Below are positions 21,906-34,420 of a stretch of 64,000 nt of DNA, piece after piece; position 1 is the first letter of the stretch, and every line of letters starts with the position of its first letter. The stretch spans positions 12,427,065 to 12,491,064 of the forward strand of contig CM038916.1 of the NCBI GenBank assembly GCA_021904315.1. Reading direction: 5' to 3'. This DNA comes from Sphagnum magellanicum (taxonomy: Eukaryota > Streptophyta > Sphagnopsida > Sphagnales > Sphagnaceae). The translations under genes were made by a program, and so were the position numbers. The notes beneath the pieces were generated by a model. That model searched no databases. It had not been told where the DNA came from and worked only from the letters and a program-made list of their open reading frames with translations.

Positions 21906-24900
21906 AAAATGCATGTTGCATGAAAAGCATCTCACATATCAACCTTACAAAGAACTGTATCTTTTCATGCTTAACTTTAATTCTCTATTGGGTTGATTTT
22001 TTGATTTACATGAAAATAAGAATGAAAATGAATGTCAAAACGCATTTTTCATTACACATTACACAATGTGAACGATGTAGGTTGAAGAACATTTGGTCTT
22101 GTAACTTGAGATTGTCATTTTTCATGTACTAGTACACTCAACATATGATAGCTAAAATTTAAATTTTTCTTGTTTTCATTGATTAGCTTTAGATTATTCC
22201 ACAATTTTCTTTTTATTTATCTTTAGACCAAGTCTCAATTTGATCTTGTCCACTACCACATCATACATATTGGTGTGTTTTGGTCAAATTTTTAATGTAG
22301 TCAAAGTGGTCACCATGCATCTAAAAATGTAACGAAATTTAAGGATTTTTCAAAAATGTATGTTGCATGAAAAGCATCTCACATAACAACCATACAAGGA
22401 AACATAATTTTTCATGCTTAACTTTTTTTTTCCATTAGGTTGTTTTTCTAATTTACATGGAAGTAAGAATAAAAATGAATGCATTTTTAAAGCACGTCTT
22501 GCCTCACACATTAGACAATCTGAGTTTAAGAACATCAAGTTTCATACCCTGAAAATCTTTTAGACATATCATTTTCCTAGTATTGTACTCAACATACTAC
22601 ACCTAGAATCTAATTTTTTCTTGTTTTCAATGAATAGGTTTTAAATTATTGCACAACTTTTGTCTTTACTTACTTTTAGACCAAGTCTCCATTTGATGTT
22701 GTACACTACCACATAGTACATATTCTTGTGTTTTGGTCAATTTTTAATGTAACCAAAGTGGCCATCATGCATACAAAGTAGTCAAATTTAAGGATACCTT
22801 TAAAAATGCATGTTGCATAAAAGACAATGCACATAGCAACCTTACAAGGAAATGTATATTTTCATGAGTAAATTTCCTTCTCCATTGAGTTGTTTTTTAA
22901 TTTACATGGAAGTAAAACTGAAAATGAATCCAACTTTTAAACCACATCTTGCCTTGCACATGAGACCATGCGATTTGAGGGACATCGTGTCTTGTGCCGT
23001 GAAAGACATTTCAACATATTCTTTTCCATGTATTGTACTCACATATTATATCTAGAATTAAAGTTTTCTTGTTTTCATTGATTAGGTTTTAGATTATTGC
23101 ACAACTTTTGTCTTTACTTACTTTTAGACCAAGTCTCCATTTGATGTTGTACACTACCACATAGTACATATTCTTGTGTTTTGGCCAATTTTTAATGTAG
23201 CCAAAGTGGCCATCATGCGTACAAAGTAGTCAAATTTAAAGATACCTTTAAAAATGCATGTTACATAAAAGACAATGCACATAGCAACCTTACAAGGAAA
23301 TGTATATTTTCATGAGTAAATTTCCTTCTCCATTGAGTTGTTTTTTAATTTACATGGAAGTAAAACTGAAAATGAATCCAACTTTTAAACCACATCTTGC
23401 CTTGCACATGAGACCATGCGGTTTGAGGGACATCGTGTCTTGTGCCGTGAAAGACATTTCAACATATTCTTTTCCATGTATTGTACTCACATATTATATC
23501 TAGAATTAAAGTTTTCTTGTTTTCATTGATTAGGTTTTAGATTATTGCATAACTTTTGTCTTTACTTACTTTTAGACCAAGTCACCATTGATCTAGTACA
23601 CTACCACATAGTACATCTTCATGTGCTTTGGTCAATTATTTTATGTAACCAAAGTGGCCATCATGCACAAGAAGATTGAGTGAAATTGAAGCATGCCTTT
23701 AAAAATGCATGTTGCGTTAAAAACATCACACATAAGAACCTTACAAAGAACTGTATCTTTTCATGTTGAACTTTCTTTCTCCATTGGGTTGTTTTTCTAA
23801 TTTTCATGGAAGTAAGAATAAAAATGAATGCATCTTTTAAACCACATCTTACTTTACACATTTAACAATGTGACTTGGAGGTTGTCGAATCTTGTACCTT
23901 CAAAATATTTTAAACATTTTGTCTTCCATGTACTGGATTCAACATATTATATTTAAAATCTAAATTTTTATCATTTTCCTAGATTAGATTTTAGATAATT
24001 TCACAACTTTTGTCTTTATTTACTTTATACCAAGTTGCCATTGATCTTGCACACTACCACATAATATACATTGGTCAATTTTCATCAAATTTTTATGTAG
24101 CCAATTAAGTGGCCATCATGCATATGAAGATTTAGCCATTTATTTTAAAATACCTTTTAAAATGCATGTTGCATCAAAGACATTGCACATAACAACGTTA
24201 CAAAGAAATGTATCTATTCATGCTTAATTTTTGTTCTCCATTGGGTTTTTTAAAAAATTTACATGAAAGTAGAATGAAAATGAATGCATCTTTTAAATCA
24301 CAAATTGTTTTACACATTAGACAAAGTGGGTTGGAAGCCATGAAGTGCAGTACCCTAAAAATCTTTTCAACATCTCATCTTCCAAGTATTGTACTCAACA
24401 TACTATACCTAGAATCTAAATTTAAATTCTTGTTTTCACTTAATAGGTTTCAAATTATTGCACAACTTTTGTCTTTACTTACTTTTAGACTAAGTTGCCA
24501 TTTGATTTTGTAGATTGCCACATCATACATATTAATGGGTTTTTGTCAATTTTTTTATGTAGCCTAAGTGGCCATCATGCACACAAAGATTTAACCATAT
24601 TTAAGGATATTTTTTAAAATGCATGTTGCATAAAAAACATTGCACATAGGAACCTTACAAGGAAATGTATATTTTCATGCTTCACTTTCCCTCTCCATTG
24701 GGTTGTTTTTCTAATTTTCATGGAAGTAAGAATGACAATGTATCAATCTTTTAAACCACATCTTGCTTCACACATTAGACGATGTGAGTTGGAGGCCACC
24801 AAGTCTTGTACCTTGAAAATCTTTTAAACATCTTGTCTTCCACATATTAGACACAACACATTATACTTAGAATCTTTCTTTTTTTAAAATTTATTAAGTT

Positions 24901-25060
24901 TTAGATTATTGCAAGACTTTTGTCTTTACTTACTTTAGACTAAGTCTCCATTTGATCTTGTGCACTACCACATAGTACATATTCATGTGTTTTGGTCAAT
25001 TTTTTTATGTAGTCAAAGCGGCAATCATGCATATGAAGATTTAGCCAAATTTAAGCTTCA
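21906..25060. repeat. Tandem array of about seven units of ~450 bp
   Basis: The anchor AAAATGCATGTTGCAT or a close variant recurs at about 21,906, 22,352, 22,802, 23,250, 23,701, 24,159 and 24,616, a spacing of 446-458 bp. Other landmarks recur in fixed order in each unit: AACCTTACAAGGAAATGTAT, TTTACATGGAAGTAAGAATG, GATTAGGTTTTAGATTATTGCA and AAAGTGGCCATCATGCA. Units three and four (22,802-23,697) are nearly identical; the others differ by substitutions and small indels. The array ends around 25,060. Short open frames inside are non-coding by-products. Confidence 0.93.
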
Positions 25061-27516
25061 TTTTATATTTGTGGCTACTTATTAAAACCAAATATTCATT
25101 TTTTTAAATTGCTCAAAATGAAAAAAAATTAAAAAAGAAACCATTGGAATCTTGTTTCTAATCATTGCTTGTTGTGCAAATATTTGATTTTTAAGGAACT
25201 TTAAGTTGCTTGATTTGTCAAGCCTTCCACCATGATCCATGAAAATTAATTCAATTTCTTATTAAAGAGTTCAATATGTCGTAATAGATGTTTGGCCTTT
25301 TCATGGGTGTCATTGATATTTTTAAAATATCACAAATGTCAATTGATTTGGTTAGAGGAAAATTACATTTCATGTGATAGATTCAAAAAACATTTGCCTT
25401 TGAAATGAAATGTTGAAAAATAACAGCGACAATTTAAACCTCAATTCATTGGATGTGTGATTGCACAATTCATTCATGTAATCATCCAATCCAACAACAA
25501 TTTTTTTCTACTAGTTAAAAAATTGTTGGAAAAAATAATTCATTGTTTTGTATAGGAAGAAATCATATTTTTCAAGTTGAACTTGAAAATTCACTTGAAA
25601 AAAATCATTGCAAATGAATTGATTTGCATTTTTCATAAACAATTTAACAATTCTTACACATCCCACCTCTCAAATCACATAATGTTCCTATGTATTAGTG
25701 TTGTCCGATTTCACATCATATTTTGGATCCTAATTTAATTGTGCAACCCATGGATCAAAGGGTTGCATTGGTAGAACAAGAACCAAACCTTAAACCAACA
25801 TCCTACTAAAACTAGACTTTGGCTACAAACCAATATTGGATGGGTATTTGGTTGAGCAAGTAAGATCCTTAAGTAAGGGTCTAGTTCCATAAACCTTATC
25901 TAGAATTGAGTACAACATTTTGGAATTGAATATTGACCTAAATTGGAATTCAACCTAATTACAATATCCACTTTTAGAATAGATCCAAGAATTTACTTAA
26001 ATATCATCATTGATTGAATCCAACACTTGTCAACCCACTCGTCTTAGATTCAATTTTAAATCTTGTTAGGTTTAGGTTTTAAGCTATTAAACTTTTGAAT
26101 ATTCTTCTTTTTATCCCTATTAAAGTCATTGCTTTCAATGATTATGTGTTTTTTTACTTTTGTATAACCTTTGTTTGACATCATTCACTACAAGATCCAA
26201 GTACCCCACCAAAGGCATTTTTCTTCTTGTTTCTTGTCTATGTTGTTGTTGGGCTTGCACAAGTTTGTGGTAAATCTCCAAAAAAATTCTTTTGGCAACT
26301 TTGACAACTTTTAGGTATGTTGTCACCCTTCTCTTCTTTTGTTTTTCATATTTTCATTGTTTTTTCCCTCGCACCCTTTTTAGTTAAAATGTATTTTCAT
26401 TATTTCCTTTTATATAATGTTTTGTAATGAATGTCAATGTTAACTAATAAAAATCACTATCACAAAATTATTTCTAGGGGAAAAGAATCAAAGGTTAATT
26501 CTAGAATGGAATTCCAATAAAAAATTTTATTAATGGGGTGCAATCATACTAACATGTACCATTAGCAATCATAACCACTACTTTATTTTTTCTACTTTGA
26601 ATTGTAAGAAATAATAATAATAAATTAAATAATTTTTTATAAAATTTTATTGTGAATACATTATGTACATATCACAAAAATTTGAAATCAATCTAATGAG
26701 TGAAAAATACGTATAAGGATGTTTAAGGCTTTGTAACCATTGTTTAAAAGCTACCTAAAAGCAGCTTAAAAGAAGTTTTGACACTAAAAGCACAATTTTT
26801 AAATTAATTTTTATGACATATTTTGGGATTTTAAAAATATATACCTTAACATAATAGTGTTAAGACTTTTTTTTTTTAATTATTTTATTTTGAAAGACAT
26901 ATTAAACAAAATTTAAAAATATTCTTCAAAAAAACCAATGGTCTAAGGGGGCACATGTGACTCTTAAAGTTTGGTTGAACCCAATGGGTAAATTTCTTAG
27001 TCTAGTTAGCTTACAAGGCCTATTCATATTCTATTTTTTTGCTATTAATGGTGGGCTTGGACTTATCATTTCCTATTTATTAAGAGATGAAACCACCACT
27101 AAAATAATTAGTTCTTAAGGATAGGGTGGTTGGCATTGGTTTGCCAATAATTAGGGATTTATTTAAGGGATGGAGGTAAGTTGACCTTGAATGATAAAAT
27201 GAAAAAATCTAAAAATATATTAAAAAGACCCATGTGTATATTTGGGCTCAGTTGGTCATTCTTTGTGTTCATGTATTTTTGCAAATCAAAGTTGTTGCCA
27301 TGTGTGTTTTCAAAGTTTTCGCATCATGCTTGGGTTTACAATAAACCTCTAGAAAAGTGATTTTAATAACCTTCCATTTTTTTTATTGTTATTGTGTTTA
27401 TATAGTAATTAAAAGGACATAAGAACTTTCTATTCTCTCACCCCTTCCATTCTTTTGTTGTTGTGTTTGTGTTGTTGTTGAAAGGGAACAATAGTTGTTT
27501 TGTCTTATTTCACCCC

Positions 27517-27548
<32 letters not shown>

Positions 27549-27839
27549 GATCCTATTGTAGTTAAAATGATGCAATAACTTTTGACAACATCTATAAATG
27601 GCATTCACTTTAACACAATAGCATTTGAAAACAAAGAGTAATATGGTGAATTTGTGTCTTTTGCTTAAAGTATTATTGAAGGATCACAAGAAGCATAAAT
27701 CTTGAGGGAGATTCATCTTGGGCACTTCTTATTTCACAACTTCTAGCCAACTAAAATATATGATATCCTTGGCATTGCATTGCAAGTTATTAAAGGTTTT
27801 TGGTTGTCAACATGATGGTGCACAAATTTATTTTTGTAA
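25061..27839. other. AT-rich intergenic DNA
   Basis: No gene or element recognised. Long A/T runs and frequent stops throughout. The only distinct feature is the trinucleotide run near 27,524. Confidence 0.5.
27524..27548. repeat. (GTT)n microsatellite
   Basis: About eight uninterrupted TTG/GTT units. The minus-strand polyglutamine open frame across it is a by-product of the repeat. Confidence 0.9.
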
Positions 27840-28715
27840 TCCTCAAATCATACAATGTATTGTTTGTTAATACAATCCAATTGATGTCAATGCTAAAAAT
27901 GTTTCCCATGGGAAAAATAAAGGCCTTTTGAACTATAACAAAGATAATGGTACGTCTTTGAAACAACATGTATTTCTTGAACATGTGAAAGAATGCAAGA
28001 GGTGGGAGTTGTTATTGGTGTAGAAAGTTCAAGGTGATGGAATTCAATGAAGAAAAACAAAATAAGGAAGAATATCCTTCCTTCTATGATTCCATCAAGT
28101 TTTTTAGCAATCAATAACCTTTTAACAAAAGTAACCTTGCACAACAAGCCTTTTTTGAAAACTTGGTCTTATACATTTTGAAAGGTAACCATTTGTTGTC
28201 CTCTATTGAAAGTCCCCAACTAAGGTGCATGGTTTTTAAATAAATGGAAAACCTCCCACAAAAGGAGCTTCACATGTTGTGTTTCCATTTCAACATCAAT
28301 TAATGACAAATGTGCTACCAAACATCGTGAAAAAAATTGAAAATATATTCTACCCTCACATTTTTCATGCATTACTCGCATAATGTTTTTCGATCTTTGG
28401 ATGTCTTGTGGTGGACATTAAACCTTTGCCATGGTTGTCAAATCTATTACCAATTTATGAAAGCCCACATGCCACAATGGGAATTTTTGGGGTGCATAAC
28501 TAAACAAATGCAAGCATGGTAAACTGGGTAGGTATGGGTTTTATTTGACTCTTTTGGTTTATTTAACAAAATCATTGCGTATGTCAAGGATGAAAGGTTG
28601 AATCTAAGTACCTTGACTTTGGCATTGACAAGTGTTGTTACTCATTCTTTTCAATTATCCAACCCGTTTGTGAAGATCACGTTTTGGCCATTTCATGTCA
28701 ATATGCACTACTACA
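27840..28715 (+). pseudogene. hAT-like transposase, 5' part, decayed
   Basis: Translating across frames gives ordered pieces of a hAT transposase: NNLLTKVTLHNKPFLKTW, then LPNIVKKIENIF, then the block around LWWTLNLCHGCQ, then LFNKIIAYVKDERLNLSTLT, and a piece resembling the FGHxMSKACQYA signature that reads DHVLAISCQYAL. Frame changes and stops are numerous. The remaining C-terminal half is found downstream at 30,890-31,880, so the copy has been split by an insertion of about 2.1 kb. The family assignment rests on the motif order. Confidence 0.6.
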
Positions 28716-29104
28716 ATTCATAGTTTGTTTTAATTGGCTTCTCTAGTCAAAATATCATTAAAAAAAATCACCTATCAATATGGAAAAATCAATTTGGATT
28801 TGCTAGCGTGACTAGGTAATCAACTTGGACCTTTTCATTTCAACTAATAGAGTGACTGACAAAGTGACTAACTACTTGATTGGTAAGTAGTGGACCATTT
28901 GATTGGGGCAAATTTATACGTAAATTAAAATCATTTATGGATTATTATTTTTTAATTAATAGGTAGGTAGGTAAGTAGGTAGTAAATAGGTCCAAGTAGG
29001 TTGAAAAAATGCATTTAAAGAAGTAGGTGCTAACTTAACCTAACCTAACCAAACTTCATTTAACTACCTTAGTCTAACCTACGTACCTTAGCTTTTTAAG
29101 CATG

Positions 29105-29185
29105 CACATAGGTTACAAATGTTAAGAATTGAACCCCAAACTTTCACAATAATAAACCAAGTCTTTACCAATGGATTACACCATC
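29105..29185 (-). repeat. tRNA-like module (possible SINE head), copy A
   Basis: On the minus strand GATGGTGTAATCCATTGGTAA resembles a degenerate pol III A box, and GGGGTTCAATTCTTA about 35 nt later resembles a B box (GGTTCAAATCC type). The same arrangement occurs near 41,355-41,430. No acceptor stem folds convincingly, so this is not a functional tRNA gene. Confidence 0.45.
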
Positions 29186-29239
29186 AAAATAATTTGACTT
29201 TTGTCAAGTTTTTTATTTCACATGTTTATTTCATATCAC

Positions 29240-29720
29240 TAAACATAATAACTAAACCTAAATGACAACCGGTGGTTAAAATAAACTAAACAATGGTTAA
29301 ATCAAATGATTAAACTTAATGGCTAAACTTAATGACTTAATGTAATCGCTAAACATAATGGTTAAACTTAACTAAACTTAATGATTTAATCTAGTGGTTA
29401 AACATAGTGGCTAAACCTAGTTGATAAACCTACTAGTTAAACATATTGCCTAAATTTAGGTTATACTTAATGGTTGTACCTAATGCATAAACTTAGGTTA
29501 TACATAATGCCAAATTTAATTATGGTTCAATTTAGGCTAAACTTAATGTCAAATCTAATGGTTAAGCATAGTGATTAAGTTTTAATTAAATCTAATGGCT
29601 AATTTTTGGGTAAACATAGTGGTCAAACCTAATGCCAAATCTAATGGCTAAACATAATGGCTAAATTTAAGTTAAATTTAATGGTTAAATTTTGGGTAAA
29701 TGTAATCGTTAAACTTAGAT
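29240..29720. repeat. Degenerate minisatellite (TAAACTTAATGGT type)
   Basis: Some 25 degenerate copies of a motif such as TAAACTTAATGGTTAAAC occur head to tail with variable spacing of about 15-22 bp. It lies inside copy A of the unclassified repeat. Copy B has a different GTAGG-type minisatellite in the corresponding place. Confidence 0.75.
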
Positions 29721-30889
29721 ATGTAAATGGGTGGATAAGTAAGTAAATAATATGTAAGTATGTAGATAGGTAAACTTAAGTAAATTATACAAAAATGAAA
29801 AAATATAAGTAGGGGGCAAAAACATGGTAAAGTATAGAAAAAAACAAATGTCTCCATTTTTATCTTGTGTCATGCATATAAATGCCATAAAGTAATATCA
29901 AAATGGATGGAAGTATGATAGAATGCCCTTGGTGCCCTCTATTACATTTGTAATAATTTACTTCGAAAAGATTAAAAACAAATCAATTCTAAAAGTAGGA
30001 AAAAAATTCCCCATTTATAGCATGGTAAATTTGTGATTTGGGAATCCTTAACACATCTAATTTAATGAAACATATTGATACTAGGTAAGGATATAAAAAT
30101 AATTGTAGTTTTATAGTCCCCATAAAATGTAATTTTATTTTTTATTTGTTAGAACCTACTTACCACGTACTTTACAAAAGTCCATAATGCAAAAACTAGA
30201 TGAAAAATAAATTACAAAATATACTTGTATTTTTAAAATTCTACTTTCAACCTACTTTTACAATGTGGAATTTGAAAGTTAATGCACCATAGTGAATAAT
30301 TGTCTTGTCTTTAATCATTAAAATGAAAATATTCCACATACAAATGGTTTATGATGAATTTTATTATTATTTTATTTTTACTTATCAAATAAATTGTCGA
30401 GGAGATTTAATTGACTACTTTACCATGCTTATGCCCTAGGTAGGTAAGTAGGTCTACATGTAAGTAAATAATAGGTAGGTGGGTGTGTAATAAATAGGTA
30501 AGTAATCAATTAAATAAATAGGTGAGTGAATATGTAGGAGGTAGATACATAGGTTAGTAAAGTATGTCACATTTAACTAAAAATCATTGGTCATCTTGAT
30601 TAAATGTTCAACTTGATTAAAGCCATTAGTCATTTTGATTAAAGATCAGGGACCACCTTGATTAAATTTTCAATTTGATTAAAAACAATAACCATTTTGA
30701 CTAAGGTTATACAACTTGACTATATGTATTTAATCAAACAAATCATTATAATCAAGTTGATCAATCAATAAATACGTGTCATTAAAGCCCTTAGTCTTTA
30801 GTCAAAATGTACATGTCCACTATTCAAAAATGACAAATTAGTCAACTTGAACCTCCTTAAAAACCATGATTTGTGGTAATGATGGTTGT

Positions 30890-31880
30890 GATGATTTCAA
30901 GGTGTGTGTTGAATTTCTAGAAATGAATTTGAAAAATGTTCAAACAATCTTTGTAAAAGACTATAATTTGGTTTTAAAAATCTAAAAATGGGAAATAATA
31001 ATGAAAGGATTATTGTATTATTGCAAGGCTATCAACAAGGATGTTTAAAACTTTCGTGAAAACATAGTTTGCACCACAAGTCATTATATTCCAAGAGATA
31101 CTAGAATATCGAAATGTAATCTTCATTTGCTATGGGTGACAACAATTTTTACATTTTTCATCACAAGTTGGAATGTGCAAAACTTGGGCTATTGCTCAAG
31201 CTATTACAAATACCTTGCTATCAATGGTCAAATAATGTGTATTAAACATTGTTAAATGCATGTGCATTTGCTTTCACCTTGTGTATTTCGATGAAATTTG
31301 AAATGGTCAAAATTCAAGCTTTTAATAAACCTTTGATTTGAGGCAACTTTGATTCAAAGTTGCTAGAATTTAAATTGAGGATGAATTCACATGTGATCGA
31401 TGTATTAACATTATTTCTAACATTTTCTAACTCTTACATTGATGCTAAGGCACATAATGTGTTGGTCATCATGTTGGACCTTTGTTTTAAAAACATTAAA
31501 ATCATACAAGACTATGTGAACAATATAGTTGTTGTTAGTGTTGTTGTAGAATATGATGTTAAAGTTGTGTACTTGTTATTATTGTAAGTTTACTTGCATT
31601 TAAACCTTGTGAAAGAAATAACAAACCCAACAACACTTGAAGATGTCAATTGTTTCTATGGGCAAATTGTTTTTATCAATAATGCCATCATGTCAACATT
31701 GAAAAATGTATTATAGATCTTCTAATAGTTATGTGTATGACTAATAGAAACCAATAATCCTTTGGTTTGGTGGCATTACTACAAATATGTGTTTTTACAA
31801 TGGCTTTTATGATTGAAATTTCAATGAAAATAAACAATTTGGACAAAGTTGTCAATCATTAGATTGCACAAGTCAATTAT
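30890..31880 (+). pseudogene. hAT-like transposase, 3' part, decayed
   Basis: Pieces in order are KTRFASK followed by a stretch like FQEILEYRNVIFICYG, then KTWAIAQAITNTLLSMVK, then KAHNVLVIMLDLCFKNIKIIQDYV (inside an open frame at 31,360-31,587), and finally INNLDKVVN near 31,830. This is the expected C-terminal half of the transposase begun at 27,840-28,715, with the dimerisation region poorly preserved. Frame changes and stops are frequent. Confidence 0.55.
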
Positions 31881-33539
31881 GCCAAAATTTTGACTATTTT
31901 TTTATTGTCCAAAATGATGAAGATGATCAAAACTATTGGTTGACATGACTATTTGAAATGATTGAGATGACTAAAACTATTAATGGACATGAAAATATTA
32001 ATATATTTTTAAATATAAAATTTTATTTTCAAAATCCAAATTGAACTATGGACAATTTATGATTATATTGTTGAAAAATAAATGAAATTTGAGTTTGATG
32101 AATGGGGCTCTTGAGATGATGTCATGCACATAACATGTCAAAATTGCGTTTTGAGTCTTCACTTCCTCGACCACAATCCAAAGTTTTTACCATCTAACCA
32201 CCACATCATGTTGTAACATAATTGGTTATTGCAAAATATATGAAAATTTTATAGTTCATTTTAATATCATGCATTACAATTTTATTATACAAAATAACTA
32301 GTTTCATAATGAAATTGTTTACACATGTACATCTTAAATATCATTATTCAATTCTAATTTCATAATTCCATTGAAATGTATAATTCCTTTTAATTTCAAA
32401 AAATAAAAATTTATTTAAATCATCATTTAAATTAATTTCAATTCTGAAATTGCAAAATTAAATTCACATGTCTTTAGTTTTGTAAATTTTTTTTACTAAT
32501 TTAAATTTCAAATTTGCAAAAATTACATTACTTTCAACTTACAAAATTATTTTCAAAAATATTTTTGAATGATAATAATTTTAGTTTGATCTTCCATTTT
32601 TTCACATGTCATTTTATTATATTTCAAATTTTGTTTCTTATTTTTTATTTGAATTTTTAAAAAAATGAAAATATGAAATTCGTAATTCACTTTAATTTTT
32701 TATTGATTCAATTCAAAAAAAAAAAATAATATGTTTCAAATTATTTTAATATTTCCACATCATCAAAAGTAGCATCATAATTATAATTGATCGATCATAG
32801 TTAGATTAGTCAAATTGATCAAATTAGATAATTCCATGCGATTGCCACATATAACATATGCCCAACACAATGATGTCTATTTTGACTAAATCACTAGTTT
32901 TTAAAATTGAAACAAACATACCTAATTTTGATTTTAGTCAAATTAAACATCATCAATCATATTTTAAAAATAGATTTTACTTTACAATCATTTTAACTAT
33001 AATGTTACTAGTGGAAAAACCATGTTTTTATGATAATGTGGGTCACACATCAATGCAATTTTAGCACGTGTTATTTTTGGCTCATCAAGTACTCAACATA
33101 GTAGGCCAAATCATTGATTGAGTTCAACAGAATTTTCATTATCATTAATGTTATCATAAATTTTCAACAATCTCATGTTGGAATTGACAACTTGAACCAC
33201 CTCATTCTTGTTATTAAAAATTGGTGTAATGATTCCCATTTTGTGTGTGAAGGAGTCAAGGAAAATTCTCCGGATCATTTTGTCACACGTGACAACATGT
33301 TGATTAAAGAGCATATGAAATTCATTGAGGAATGAGGTCTTTACAAAGAAGGTCAATTGATTTTGGCCATGCTTTTAAAATATCATGTGAGTAAGGATTA
33401 ACTCAAAAGTTCTTTTGAACTTCTTTATAATTTGTAATATTTGTAAATCAAATTCATTTGTTGTAGTAATGTCTATTACAATCTTCTAGTTATAAGGTGG
33501 CTAAGAAGAAAGTTGAATCTTCAAAATTGGTTAAATGAC
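31881..33539. other. Very AT-rich intergenic DNA
   Basis: Dominated by A/T tracts (for example around 32,400-32,760). No coding or structural feature recognised. Confidence 0.5.
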
Positions 33540-34420
33540 TTTAAACATCTTTGTGGTTCTATTGATGTGGAGGTAACAACTTAAAAGTGCTTTGATTTTC
33601 TTGTGGGTTTTATTGTTATGTTGATGCATGGGGGCAACAATTCTAAAATTATGTTTCTTTTTTGTTTTGGTTTTGCTAATGCTTGAAGATTTGACCCAAA
33701 AAAAGGAAATTGGGTGGATTTGTTATTGCATGAGGGCAATAATTCAAAAAAAATAAATTTTGGTTTTGTTGATGCTTTGAAATTTGACATTTAATATTCA
33801 ACAATCCCTTTTTTTTTGGTATAGTTCGATTGAGGCATGGGCTAACAACTTGAAAGTATTATTGATTTTTTTGTTCCATTGATGGATGGGGGTTTTAGTT
33901 TAAGAAGGCTTTGTATTTTTTTTGGATTATGTTATGCATGGGGATTTGACTTCACTATTCAAAATGTGACTTTCATGGTTACAAAAATAGGAATGTAGTC
34001 AAATTGGACTTGTTGTTTATACCATTTTTGTAGTTGCTTATGTCAAAATCAAATTAACAATGGATCTTATTTGAGTATGTAGTCATATGAATGTAGTCAT
34101 GAATATCATGTTTTGACAAAATACTCGTTGCAATTATATTAATGCATGGGGTTCAACTTTCAAGGTCTTTGTTTTTGGTGTGGTTTTGTTGATGCAAGGG
34201 GGTAGCAACCTTTAAGGTCTTTAACATTTTTTGGGTTTTGTTAATGCATGGGGATTTGACTTGCTGAAAATTTTTAAAATATTTTGTGAGTATGTTGATG
34301 TATGGGGGTACGAAATTAAAAGCTCTTCAAGTTTTCTCGGGGTTCTATTGATGGATGGGGGCAACAACTCACAAACTTCATCACCTTTGTGGTTGTGTTG
34401 ATGTGTGAAGACTTTTAACC
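33540..34420. repeat. Degenerate tandem repeat with GTTGATGCATGGGG core
   Basis: A motif like TTGATGCATGGGGGCAACAACTTAAAAG followed by CTTTGATTTT recurs about ten times, at roughly 60-90 bp intervals and with much divergence (for example near 33,620, 33,730, 33,890, 33,940, 34,145, 34,190, 34,245, 34,300, 34,350 and 34,400). No protein-coding signal. Confidence 0.75.

Larger units (their letters stand above)
28716..30889. repeat. Unclassified ~2.1-kb repeat inserted in the hAT relic, copy A
   Basis: This block separates the two halves of a hAT transposase relic and shares several modules with 41,180-43,745 in the same order and orientation. These are a tRNA-like module in reverse, GGTTA-rich and GGTAGGTAAGTAGG-type repeats, and a right module rich in TTGATTAAA ending near AAACCATGA. 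No open reading frame, LTR or terminal inverted repeat was seen. The order and the interruption point to a mobile or co-amplified unit of unknown class. Confidence 0.6.

Noticed and set aside
22852..23503. Pair of near-identical 67-codon open frames
   Set aside because: They are the same part of two neighbouring satellite units; other units break the frame, so there is no sign of protein selection.
21906..25060. CRISPR-like array
   Set aside because: Repeat units are about 450 bp, imperfect and contiguous, with no short repeat-spacer pattern, and the DNA is plant nuclear.
27398..27604. Polyglutamine minus-strand frame
   Set aside because: By-product of the (GTT)n microsatellite.
29030..29060. 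Telomere-like TAACC repeats
   Set aside because: Only a few irregular TTAACC/CTAACC units, not the plant telomere unit TTTAGGG in tandem; part of the repeat's GGTTA-rich module.
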